This document shows, one piece after another, positions 17,084 to 25,028 of a DNA stretch of 64,000 nt. How positions within the stretch are numbered: the stretch's first letter is position 1; each line of letters begins with the position of its first letter. A model generated the notes under the pieces. The model made no database searches, had not been told where the DNA came from, and saw nothing but the letters and a program-made list of their open reading frames with translations. The stretch spans positions 1 to 64,000 of the forward strand of contig VEFU01000020.1 in NCBI GenBank assembly GCA_007679095.1, read 5' to 3'. The stretch is from Paenibacillus bovis. GTDB lineage: Bacteria; Bacillota; Bacilli; Bacillales; Bacillaceae_C. Made by a program: the position numbers and the translations under genes.

Positions 17084-17133
17084 TTCATTTTATTTATACA
17101 TAACCTTTACAATTCCTTAACGTTTCATTTATT
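17084..17133 (+). promoter_or_regulatory. Pho box upstream of pstS
   Basis: TTCATT, TATACA, TTTACA, TTAACG and TTTATT start at 17084, 17095, 17106, 17117 and 17128, an exact 11-bp period. The B. subtilis PhoP site is a set of TT(A/T/C)ACA-like hexamers about 11 bp apart, so this is a strong match. A -10 candidate is TATAAA near 17141, or TAATAT at 17154. Confidence 0.82.
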
Positions 17134-17205
17134 AGATGTTTATAAACCTCTAGTAATATAGTCATTGTAAGAAATAAAAAAAACCTAAACAGGGGGAAAT
17201 CTTAA

Positions 17206-18189
17206 ATGAAGTTGAAATCAGCACTTGCTACACTAACACTCTCATCTGCATTATTACTTGCAGCATGTGGAAATGGTGATGATACTACAAACGGAAACGG
17301 AAGCGGTAATTCATCCGATTCAGGTAACAAAACAGAACAATTATCAGGAACAGTAGGCATTGACGGATCTTCAACAGTTTTCCCGATTATGGAAGCTGTA
17401 TCTGAAGAATATGGTAAACAAGCACCTAAAGTTAAAGCTCCTGTAGGCGTATCAGGAACTGGTGGAGGTTTTAATAAATTTATCGAAGGTGAAACAGATA
17501 TTAGTAACGCATCTCGTCCAATTAAAGATGAAGAAAAAGAAAAATTAGAAGATGCTGGAATTGAATATACAGAATTTGAAATTGCATATGACGGTTTATC
17601 AGTAGTTATTAATAAAGATAATGACTTTGTAGATCACTTAACAATTGATGAATTGAAAAAAATGTGGTTAGAAGATGGTGGAGTGAAAACTTGGGCAGAT
17701 GTTCGTGAAGGTTGGCCAGAAGAAGAAATCTCATTCTATAGCCCTGGAACAGACTCTGGAACATATGATTACTGGAACGAAGTAATTTTGGAAGATGAAC
17801 AAATGAGAAGAGACGCACAACTTTCTGAAGATGACAACGTTCTTGTTCAAGGTGTAATGGGAGATAAAGGTGGAATTGCATTCTTCGGATATTCTTACTA
17901 CCTAGAGAACAAAGATAATTTGAATATTGTTCCTATCGTTAATAGCAATGGTGAAGCAGTTACTCCAAACAATGAAACAATTATGAATGGAGTTTACGAA
18001 CCACTTTCTCGTCCGCTATACATCTATGTTCGTAATGATTCTTTAGCTGACAAGCCACAGGTTTATGATTATGTGAAATTTGCTTTAGAAAACGCAGGCA
18101 CATTGGCAGAAGAAGTTGGTTATATTAGTTTACAACAAGCAGAATATGATGAAGCCCTTAAAGCGTTAGATGAAGCAGCGAAAAAATAA
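17206..18189 (+). CDS. pstS: Phosphate ABC transporter substrate-binding lipoprotein PstS
   Basis: Extracellular phosphate-binding protein tethered by lipidation. The signal peptide ends in the lipobox LLLAAC with Cys at 21, followed by a Gly/Ser/Asn-rich linker to about residue 45. The PBP-like domain begins LSGTVGIDGSSTVFP, with phosphate-contacting stretches GSSTVFP, SGTGGGFNKF, NASRPIKDEE and SPGTDSGTYDYW. The 327-residue length fits. AGGGGG precedes ATG 17206. It heads the pst operon and lies behind a clear Pho box, so PhoP should induce it strongly. A hairpin after the gene probably keeps the permease genes at a lower level. Confidence 0.95.
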   Translation: MKLKSALATLTLSSALLLAACGNGDDTTNGNGSGNSSDSGNKTEQLSGTVGIDGSSTVFPIMEAVSEEYGKQAPKVKAPVGVSGTGGGFNKFIEGETDISNASRPIKDEEKEKLEDAGIEYTEFEIAYDGLSVVINKDNDFVDHLTIDELKKMWLEDGGVKTWADVREGWPEEEISFYSPGTDSGTYDYWNEVILEDEQMRRDAQLSEDDNVLVQGVMGDKGGIAFFGYSYYLENKDNLNIVPIVNSNGEAVTPNNETIMNGVYEPLSRPLYIYVRNDSLADKPQVYDYVKFALENAGTLAEEVGYISLQQAEYDEALKALDEAAKK

Positions 18190-18206
18190 TAAATAATGGT
18201 GACAGG

Positions 18207-18252
18207 CCCCTCTATTCAATATCATAAATGAAAAATTGAATGAAGAGGGGTC
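18207..18252 (+). terminator. Attenuating hairpin between pstS and pstC
   Basis: CCCCTCTATTCAAT pairs with ATTGAAT and then AGAGGGG with a small bulge. No clean T-run follows, only AAAAACCTTTTT. It may act as a leaky terminator or as an mRNA end that protects the pstS transcript. Confidence 0.6.
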
Positions 18253-18362
18253 AAAAACCTTTTTACCGTAATGAAAATAGGATTCGTTATTTTGAGATAG
18301 CCAATGTCAAGATATCTTGTCAGGTCTAACTCCATCTGTATTGCGCATTTGTTTTATCTAGT

Positions 18363-18541
18363 TTTAGGCGCCTTGCGCTTTTCTATTGTCTAGCTACAGC
18401 GACTAGCGACTAGCAAATTTACTCTTTCTTCCTACGATAAGTCAACATCGATTCACCTACCGGCTCATCGTGTTTCCTTTATCTCGTCAGAAAGCTTTAA
18501 ATTTGTACGTCGCTGATCAAGTCGCTTCCGCTTTTCTATAT
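18363..18541. repeat. Dispersed intergenic element, 'CTAGCTxCAGCG' family
   Basis: It begins GGCGCCTTGCGCTTTTCTAT, runs through TCTAGCTACAGCGACTAGCG and CGGCTCATCGTGTTTCC, and ends GATCAAGTCGCTTCCGCTTTTCT. I recall this as a common non-coding repeat in Virgibacillus and Oceanobacillus relatives. It fills most of the 377-bp pstS-pstC gap, and the pstC ribosome site starts right after it. A fragment of the same end occurs at 35666-35686. Confidence 0.65.
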
Positions 18542-18566
18542 ATGATTCTATGTGAGGAGTTTTCCT

Positions 18567-19514
18567 ATGGATTTGAAGCAAGAAAAACTATCCGTTGCAA
18601 AAGTGATAGCTGAAAACAAAGTGAAAAATAAATATAAGCAAGGACTAGTGGAAAAATCAGTTCCGATTTTCCTCTTTATAATGGCAATAATTTCTATCCT
18701 AACAACAATTGGTATTGTTGTTACATTACTATTGGAAACATTCACGTTCTTTAAACGTGTTGATCTTATACATTTCATTACAAGTAAAGAATGGTTCCCG
18801 TTCTTTGAGGCAGATCCACAGTATGGAATTGTAGCTCTCATCTCAGGGACATTACTCGTTGCAGTAATTGCAATGATTGTCGCTATTCCGATTGGTTTAG
18901 CAACTGCGATTTATTTAAGTGAGTATGCAAGTGAGCGAGTAAGAAGAATTGTAAAACCAATAATGGAAGTACTCGCGGGTATTCCAACAATTGTTTATGG
19001 ATTCTTTGCTTTAACATTTGTCACACCATTATTACAAAAAGTAATTCCAGACCTGAACTTCTTTAATGCGTTGAGTCCCGGGATAGTGGTAGGGATTATG
19101 ATTATTCCATCGATTGCTTCTTTATCTGAAGATGCTATGTCAGCTGTTCCACGTTCAATGCGAGAAGGTGCATTAGCACTAGGGTCTACTAAATTAGAAG
19201 TGTCATTAAAGGTTGTCTTACCAGCAGCATTATCAGGAATCATTGCATCATTTGTTTTAGCAATATCAAGGGCAATTGGAGAAACGATGATTGTAACGAT
19301 TGCGGGTGGTTCAAGACCAGCATTAACGTTTGATCCGACAGAAACAATCCAGACGATGACTTCGTATATTGTCCAAGTAAGCTTAGGAGACGCAGGATTT
19401 GGCTCCACAATTTACTACAGCATTTACGCAGTAGGAATGACATTGTTCCTCTTTACATTGATCATGAACCTTATTGCACAATGGATCTCCAAGCGTTTTA
19501 GGGAGGAATATTAA
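18567..19514 (+). CDS. pstC: Phosphate ABC transporter permease PstC
   Basis: One of two inner-membrane permeases of the high-affinity phosphate importer, 315 residues with six or so helices. The cytoplasmic EAA loop that touches PstB reads SMREGALALGSTKLEV. The conserved EVLAGIPTIVYGF precedes it. I set the start at ATG 18567 because GAGGAG at 18554-18559 lies 7 nt upstream; the GTG at 18552 precedes that site. Its stop overlaps the pstA start (TAATG). It forms the channel with PstA. Confidence 0.94.
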   Translation: MDLKQEKLSVAKVIAENKVKNKYKQGLVEKSVPIFLFIMAIISILTTIGIVVTLLLETFTFFKRVDLIHFITSKEWFPFFEADPQYGIVALISGTLLVAVIAMIVAIPIGLATAIYLSEYASERVRRIVKPIMEVLAGIPTIVYGFFALTFVTPLLQKVIPDLNFFNALSPGIVVGIMIIPSIASLSEDAMSAVPRSMREGALALGSTKLEVSLKVVLPAALSGIIASFVLAISRAIGETMIVTIAGGSRPALTFDPTETIQTMTSYIVQVSLGDAGFGSTIYYSIYAVGMTLFLFTLIMNLIAQWISKRFREEY

Positions 19515-20392
19515 TGGGTTTAATTAATAAAGAAAAAGTAAAAAAAAGAATAGGCATGCGCTTATTTAAGAGCACGCTTTCCAGAGGATTATTTTTCCTA
19601 GCAACATCTTTTGGTTTAATAGTTCTTGCAATTTTAATTTATCGAGTAATAAACCAAGGTGCTGGGCATCTTTCACTTGATTTTTTCACTAATTTTGCCT
19701 CAAGAAAACCTGAAGAGGCTGGAATTAAAGCAGCAATATACGGAACTATTTGGTTAATGGCAATAACGGGACCGGTATCTCTTATTCTAGGTGTTGGTTG
19801 TGCTATTTATTTAGAGTTATATGCTAGAAAAAATAGATTTACACGCTTTATCCAAATGAATATATCTAATCTAGCAGGTGTTCCATCTATCGTTTTCGGA
19901 TTACTAGGTTTAACTGTATTTGTTAGATTACTAAGTTTAGATCGTAGTGTACTTGCTGGGGGATTAACAATGAGTTTATTAATACTTCCAGTGATTGTAG
20001 TTGCAGCACAAGAAGCAATCCGTGCTGTACCAAAAGAGTTACAAGAGGCTTCATATGGAATGGGTGCTACAAAGTGGCAAACAATTCGACGAGTTATTTT
20101 ACCTGCAGCAATTCCAGGAATATTAACAGGTGCAATTTTGGCATTATCCCGTGCAGTAGGTGAAACAGCGCCATTAATTATGATTGGTGCAATGACATAT
20201 ATTGCATTCGTTCCGGAAAATATTTGGTCAGCATTCACAGCTATGCCGATTCAAATTTATAACTGGACTAGCAGACCACAAGTTGCATTCCATGATGTGG
20301 CAGCAGCGGGAATTATCGTGCTGTTAGTAATGTTAATCCTGATGAATTCCATTGCAATCATTATCCGAAATAAATTTTCTAAACGTTATTAA
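19514..20392 (+). CDS. pstA: Phosphate ABC transporter permease PstA
   Basis: Second permease of the Pst importer, 292 residues with about six helices. The EAA loop reads ELQEASYGMGATKWQT and the upstream block is NLAGVPSIVFGLLGL, paralleling PstC. The ATG shares its A with the pstC TAA, so translation is coupled, with GGGAGGA as ribosome site inside pstC. The product pairs with PstC and is energised by PstB. The gene sits third in pstSCAB-phoU, the usual order in Firmicutes. Confidence 0.94.
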   Translation: MGLINKEKVKKRIGMRLFKSTLSRGLFFLATSFGLIVLAILIYRVINQGAGHLSLDFFTNFASRKPEEAGIKAAIYGTIWLMAITGPVSLILGVGCAIYLELYARKNRFTRFIQMNISNLAGVPSIVFGLLGLTVFVRLLSLDRSVLAGGLTMSLLILPVIVVAAQEAIRAVPKELQEASYGMGATKWQTIRRVILPAAIPGILTGAILALSRAVGETAPLIMIGAMTYIAFVPENIWSAFTAMPIQIYNWTSRPQVAFHDVAAAGIIVLLVMLILMNSIAIIIRNKFSKRY

Positions 20393-20407
20393 TAAGGAGG
20401 AACTCTT

Positions 20408-21205
20408 TTGGCAATAGTAGTAGAGGAAAAAAATAATAAAAAATCACAACAAAATACTGTATTCGCAGCTCGTAATTTTAATCTGTGGTACGGTGCAGAT
20501 CAAGCATTAAAAAATATTAATTTTGATATGCTTGAAAATAATATAACAGCGATTATTGGACCATCTGGTTGTGGTAAGTCTACTTTTATAAAATCACTTA
20601 ATCGAATGGTAGAGCTTGTTCCGATTGTAAAAATGTCTGGGGAACTGCTATATCGTGGAAAAAATATTCTTGATTCGAAATATGGTGTGGAAGAATTGAG
20701 AACGAAAGTGGGAATGGTATTCCAAAAACCTAATCCTTTCCCAAAATCTATTTATGAGAATGTTGCATATGGTCCGCGTATTCATGGCATTCGTGATAAA
20801 AAGCTTCTAGATGAAATAGTAGAAACAAGTTTAAAAGGAGCAGCAATCTGGGAAGAAGTTAAGGATCGTCTTAATGAAAATGCCTATGGTCTCTCTGGTG
20901 GACAGCAACAACGACTTTGTATTGCGAGATGTTTAGCAATTGAACCTGATGTTATACTTATGGATGAACCGACATCAGCACTTGATCCAATCTCTACATT
21001 AAAAGTAGAAGAGCTTGTTCAGGAATTAAAGGAAAATTATAGTATTGTTATCGTTACACATAATATGCAACAAGCAGCTCGCATCTCAGATAAAACAGCA
21101 TTTTTCTTAAGTGGGGAGCTTATAGAATATGATGAAACTTCCGTGATGTTCTCCAACCCAACAGATAAGCGTACAGAGGATTATATTACTGGTCGGTTTG
21201 GTTAA
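20408..21205 (+). CDS. pstB: Phosphate ABC transporter ATPase PstB
   Basis: Cytoplasmic ATPase that drives phosphate uptake, 265 residues. Walker A is GPSGCGKS (residues 51-58), the ABC signature is LSGGQQQR, Walker B is [13 protein letters not shown], and the switch His is in [25 protein letters not shown] after the Q-loop is characteristic of PstB. The start is TTG 20408, with AAGGAGG at 20394-20400. Only one pstB is present here, whereas B. subtilis has pstBA and pstBB. It is followed by phoU with a 32-bp gap. Confidence 0.95.
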   Translation: MAIVVEEKNNKKSQQNTVFAARNFNLWYGADQALKNINFDMLENNITAIIGPSGCGKSTFIKSLNRMVELVPIVKMSGELLYRGKNILDSKYGVEELRTKVGMVFQKPNPFPKSIYENVAYGPRIHGIRDKKLLDEIVETSLKGAAIWEEVKDRLNENAYGLSGGQQQRLCIARCLAIEPDVILMDEPTSALDPISTLKVEELVQELKENYSIVIVTHNMQQAARISDKTAFFLSGELIEYDETSVMFSNPTDKRTEDYITGRFG

Positions 21206-21237
21206 GATAGTTTTTAATAGTGGAGGAGGAAGTTCAG

Positions 21238-21897
21238 ATGATTGTAAGAAGTCAATTTGATGAACAGCTAAGAGAGTTGCACGAACATTTACTTAAGATG
21301 GGGTCGTTAGTTGAAGAAGCTGTGCATCATGCAGTTAAATCGCTTGTCATTAAAGATGGGCAACTTGCGAATGACGTAGTAGAGGGCGACAAGTTAATAA
21401 ATAGCGCAGAAATGGAAATTGAGAAAAAATGCTTTACATTGATTGCACTACAACAACCTGTTGGTAGTGATTTACGAAGAATAACAACTACTTTAAAAGT
21501 TTCTACTGATTTAGAAAGAATGGCAGACCATGCGGTAAGTATTGCGGAAACAACGATAAAACTGCAAAACGAAACTTACGCTAAACCATTAATTGATATC
21601 CCGAAAATGGGGGAACTTGTGAAAGAGATGGTGCATGAAGCTCTTACTGCTTATATTGATCTAGATCATGTGCAAGCATCTAAAATTGCAAAGCAAGATG
21701 ATGTAATAGACTCCTACTACAATAAGATTTTTGCAGAATTAATTAATCTGATGGATAAAGATAAATCATTAATAAACCAAGCAACTCACCTTCTACTAGT
21801 AGCGCAGTTTTTAGAAAGAATCGGTGATTATGTAACAAATATTTGTGAATCCATCATTTATTTGAAATCCGGAAAAATTGTCGAATTAAATAATTAA
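21238..21897 (+). CDS. phoU: Phosphate uptake regulator PhoU
   Basis: All-helical protein with two PhoU repeats (about residues 15-105 and 115-210), 219 residues. It binds metal and, in other bacteria, links the Pst transporter to the PhoR kinase and limits uptake. Metal-site-like stretches are DLERMADHAVSIAE and FLERIGDYVTNICE. I use ATG 21238 because GGAGGAGGA directly upstream (21222-21230) is the ribosome site; the in-frame GTG at 21220 overlaps it. B. subtilis has no phoU in its pst operon, so this arrangement differs from that model. A terminator follows. Confidence 0.92.
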   Translation: MIVRSQFDEQLRELHEHLLKMGSLVEEAVHHAVKSLVIKDGQLANDVVEGDKLINSAEMEIEKKCFTLIALQQPVGSDLRRITTTLKVSTDLERMADHAVSIAETTIKLQNETYAKPLIDIPKMGELVKEMVHEALTAYIDLDHVQASKIAKQDDVIDSYYNKIFAELINLMDKDKSLINQATHLLLVAQFLERIGDYVTNICESIIYLKSGKIVELNN

Positions 21898-21942
21898 GTT
21901 ACAGCTATAATTTCCGGACAACAGAGGTACAGTGAATGAAAG

Positions 21943-21984
21943 CCAAACTATTCTTGAGTTATTTCAGGATAGTTTGGTTTTTTT
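21943..21984 (+). terminator. pst operon terminator
   Basis: CCAAACTAT and ATAGTTTGG form a 9-bp stem followed by seven T residues. Confidence 0.88.
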
Positions 21985-21989
21985 CTATT

Positions 21990-22178
21990 AGCTCTGTTAA
22001 ACTCTGTTGTTGATTTTCGCTCCTGTACACTCGCTTTCCGCGGGCACGGCCTCAGCTAACTTGGCAAAGAAAACCGCTTTGCCAAGTGGATCTTCGGCTC
22101 GTGCTGTTCCCGCAGGAGTCTCGTGTACATCCGCTACAATCAACTAAGTTGTTAACAACAATGAACTTTAACAGAGCT
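21990..22178. repeat. Dispersed palindromic element, copy 2, with outer inverted repeats
   Basis: The core (22009-22144) has the same ends as the element at 11223: GTTGATTTTCGCTCC and CGCTTTCCGCGGGC on the left, CCCGCAGGAGTCTCG and CGCTACAATCAAC on the right. It is flanked by a perfect 12-bp inverted repeat, AGCTCTGTTAAA at 21990-22001 and TTTAACAGAGCT at 22167-22178. The centre carries its own hairpin (ACTTGGCAAAG with CTTTGCCAAGT). The remaining intergenic DNA up to csbA (22179-22408) shows only a weak hairpin at 22271-22300 and no gene. Confidence 0.85.
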
Positions 22179-22420
22179 TTCTATGAAAAAAGATATTATC
22201 ATAACTTCACCTTGACCTAAATTACAAGGGAGACTCACTTCAATATGATGATTTAATAGTCATTGAATGTAAGTAACGAATGGTAGCACCTTAATTACTT
22301 TATTTTTTTGACTTCTAGCTTATTAAAATAGACGTGTCCCCAATACTTTTGATTGTATTACTTGCATTTTTCGTGATTATCGGAAAAACTGAATTTATCT
22401 ACTAAATTGAGGTGGCGTAT

Positions 22421-22651
22421 ATGATAGATAAATTAATTTCCGCAATTTTTCTGCCAGCAATAATAATGGTCTTCTTTACAAGAGTAACATATAACAGAGT
22501 AGTAGCTTTTATTCTAACAGTGGCATTGATTATCGTGTCTGCCCATCGAGGGTATATTGATACATGGTGGTTAATTGTGATAGAAGCAGGTTCACTTACA
22601 ATCGGACTTTACATAGCGAACGAAATGAAAAAGAAAAAACAAAAGAAATAA
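22421..22651 (+). CDS. csbA: CsbA family membrane protein
   Basis: A small integral membrane protein of 76 residues with two or three hydrophobic helices and a Lys-rich tail (EMKKKKQKK). In B. subtilis csbA is a sigma-B-controlled gene of unknown role that lies directly upstream of uvrBA. That position is conserved here and supports the name. ATG 22421 follows GAGGTGG with a 5-nt gap. I could not find a convincing sigma-B promoter upstream. Confidence 0.82.
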   Translation: MIDKLISAIFLPAIIMVFFTRVTYNRVVAFILTVALIIVSAHRGYIDTWWLIVIEAGSLTIGLYIANEMKKKKQKK

Positions 22652-22667
22652 ATTGGGAGAGATGAAA

Positions 22668-22910
22668 ATGTTTACGACAAATGTACCACAGGAAAGAAGA
22701 AGAGAAATGATACAAGAAATACAAAACTACTTTTTAGAAGAAAGAGACGAAGTAATAGGAGAAATCGCTGCTGAAGCTTTTTGGGAGTTTATCAGAGATC
22801 GCTTTGGACCAGTTTTTTATAATTTGGCAATTAAAGATGCTCGCGACATAGTAGAACAAAAAATGCAGACGTTAGAGGAAGATTTATATGCATTAGAGAA
22901 ACAACAATAA
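22668..22910 (+). CDS. DUF2164 family protein
   Basis: An 80-residue soluble, helical protein rich in Glu and Arg. The order of features (a short RREMIQEIQNYFLEER helix, then GEIAAEAFWEF, then GPVFYNLAIKDARD and a C-terminal helix) matches the DUF2164 family, whose function is unknown. ATG 22668 is chosen because GGGAGA at 22655-22660 sits 7 nt upstream. It lies 16 bp after csbA, probably in the same transcript, and directly precedes the SOS-type control region of uvrB. Confidence 0.78.
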   Translation: MFTTNVPQERRREMIQEIQNYFLEERDEVIGEIAAEAFWEFIRDRFGPVFYNLAIKDARDIVEQKMQTLEEDLYALEKQQ

Positions 22911-22920
22911 AAACAAAAAG

Positions 22921-22934
22921 CGAAAATATGTTCG
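22921..22934. promoter_or_regulatory. LexA (DinR) box upstream of uvrBA
   Basis: CGAAAATATGTTCG matches the Gram-positive SOS box CGAAC-N4-GTTCG except for one base of the left half-site. It sits immediately before a -35 candidate (TTGTGG 22938-22943, 17-bp spacer, TATGTT 22961-22966). The flanks AAAAAG and TTTTTT also let it fold into a terminator-like hairpin for the csbA transcript. Confidence 0.78.
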
Positions 22935-23042
22935 TTTTTTGTGGTATTAGCATTCCATATTATGTTAATATATAGGCAGTGACTACAGATTTTGTCCAAA
23001 TAAAAAAATGAACGGTATGAACTTCATAAGGAGGCGGCTATT

Positions 23043-25022
23043 ATGAATAATAGATTTGAACTTGTTTCTAAATATAAGCCGGCTGGCGATCAACCGAAGG
23101 CTATTGAAAGTCTAGTCGCCGGCATTCGTTCTGGTAAGAAATATCAAACATTACTCGGTGCAACTGGTACAGGGAAAACGTTCACTGTATCGAATGTAAT
23201 AAATGAAGTAAACAAGCCAACACTTGTTATAGCACATAATAAAACACTAGCTGGACAATTATATAGTGAGTTTAAAGAATTTTTTCCAAACAACGCAGTT
23301 GAATACTTTGTTAGTTATTATGATTATTATCAACCAGAAGCATATGTCCCACAAACGGATACTTTTATTGAGAAGGATGCAAGTATAAATGATGAAATTG
23401 ATAAACTACGTCACTCTGCTACATCTGCACTTTTTGAACGGAAAGATGTAATTATCATTGCCAGTGTATCTTGTATTTACGGCCTCGGTTCGCCAGAAGA
23501 ATATAAAGAACATGTGCTTTCCATCCGAACAGGTATGGAAATAGAGCGGAATCAGCTGCTCCGTCGCTTAGTGGATATACAATATGCTCGCAATGATATA
23601 GACTTCCAACGTGGTACTTTTCGTGTTCGTGGTGATGTAGTGGAAATTTTCCCAGTATCTCGTGATGAACACTGTATGCGGGTTGAATTTTTCGGTGATG
23701 AAATAGATCGGATTCGTGAGGTAGATGCGCTCACAGGAGAAATTATTGGTGAACGTGAACATGTTGCAGTTTTCCCAGCATCTCACTTCGTAACTGGTGA
23801 AGAGAAAATGAAAGTTGCGATTGAGAATATTGAAAAAGAGTTAGAGGAACGACTTCAAGAATTACGAGATAACGATAAATTATTGGAAGCACAAAGGCTA
23901 GAACAAAGAACACGCTATGATTTAGAAATGATGCGGGAGATGGGCTTTTGTTCAGGAATTGAAAACTATTCTAGACATTTAACGTTGCGCCCTCCCGGTG
24001 CGACTCCATATACATTAATAGATTATTTTCCGGATGATTTTCAAATTATTATTGATGAATCACATGTTACTTTACCACAAATACGCGGTATGTTTAACGG
24101 TGACCAAGCAAGGAAACAAGTACTAGTAGACCATGGATTCCGTTTACCATCAGCACTTGATAACCGCCCGCTACGATTTGAAGAGTTTGAAAAGCATATT
24201 AATCAGGCTATATTTGTTTCAGCAACTCCGGGCCCATATGAATTAGAACATACACCGGAAATGGTGGAGCAAATTATTAGGCCAACTGGTTTATTAGATC
24301 CAACCATTGAAGTGCGCCCAATAGAGGGGCAAATTGATGACTTATTAGGTGAAATTAATGAAAGAATTGCTCGAAACGAACGTGTTCTCATCACTACGTT
24401 AACAAAAAGAATGTCTGAGGATTTAACCGATTATTTAAAAGAAGTAGGTATAAAAGTTCAATATTTACATTCTGAAGTGAAAACGTTAGAGAGAATTGAA
24501 ATTATTAGGGAACTTCGAGTAGGAACATATGATGTTTTAGTAGGAATTAACTTATTAAGGGAAGGTCTCGATATTCCGGAAGTTTCTCTTATCGCAATAT
24601 TAGATGCAGATAAGGAAGGTTTCTTACGTTCTGAACGTTCATTGATACAGACAATTGGACGTGCTGCAAGGAATTCTAATGGTCATGTTATTATGTACGC
24701 GGACAAAATGACAGATTCCATGGAAAAAGCGATTAGTGAGACGAAACGTCGTCGTACCATACAAGAAGAATACAATAAAAAGCATGGCATCACTCCGACT
24801 ACAATTCAGAAGGATATTCGTGATGTCATTAGAGCAACAGTTGCTGCAGAAGAAAAGGAAGAATACATTGCAAAATCCAAAGTGAAAAAGTATACGAAGA
24901 AAGAAAAAGAAAAACTGCTTGAGCAAATGGAAACGGAAATGAAAGAAGCTGCAAAAGCACTTGATTTTGAACGAGCAGCAATGCTTCGAGACGCCATTTT
25001 GGAATTGAAAGCGGAAGGATGA
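23043..25022 (+). CDS. uvrB: Excinuclease ABC subunit B
   Basis: Damage-verifying helicase-like subunit of nucleotide excision repair, 659 residues. Walker A is GATGTGKT (39-46). The beta-hairpin that clamps DNA is in the [12 protein letters not shown] region. DESH (motif II), SATPGPYE and the helicase motifs QTIGRAARN follow. The C-terminal UVR motif that contacts UvrC is at about 620-655 ([20 protein letters not shown], as a block). AAGGAGG precedes ATG 23043. It is followed by uvrA after 6 bp, and an SOS box lies about 110 bp upstream of it. Confidence 0.97.
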   Translation: MNNRFELVSKYKPAGDQPKAIESLVAGIRSGKKYQTLLGATGTGKTFTVSNVINEVNKPTLVIAHNKTLAGQLYSEFKEFFPNNAVEYFVSYYDYYQPEAYVPQTDTFIEKDASINDEIDKLRHSATSALFERKDVIIIASVSCIYGLGSPEEYKEHVLSIRTGMEIERNQLLRRLVDIQYARNDIDFQRGTFRVRGDVVEIFPVSRDEHCMRVEFFGDEIDRIREVDALTGEIIGEREHVAVFPASHFVTGEEKMKVAIENIEKELEERLQELRDNDKLLEAQRLEQRTRYDLEMMREMGFCSGIENYSRHLTLRPPGATPYTLIDYFPDDFQIIIDESHVTLPQIRGMFNGDQARKQVLVDHGFRLPSALDNRPLRFEEFEKHINQAIFVSATPGPYELEHTPEMVEQIIRPTGLLDPTIEVRPIEGQIDDLLGEINERIARNERVLITTLTKRMSEDLTDYLKEVGIKVQYLHSEVKTLERIEIIRELRVGTYDVLVGINLLREGLDIPEVSLIAILDADKEGFLRSERSLIQTIGRAARNSNGHVIMYADKMTDSMEKAISETKRRRTIQEEYNKKHGITPTTIQKDIRDVIRATVAAEEKEEYIAKSKVKKYTKKEKEKLLEQMETEMKEAAKALDFERAAMLRDAILELKAEG

Positions 25023-25028
25023 ACGTAG

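Noticed and set aside
22217-22240. CCTTG-N10-CAAGG dyad, considered as a MerR-type operator upstream of csbA.
   Set aside because: There is no matching -35/-10 with a long spacer and no MerR gene in the window.
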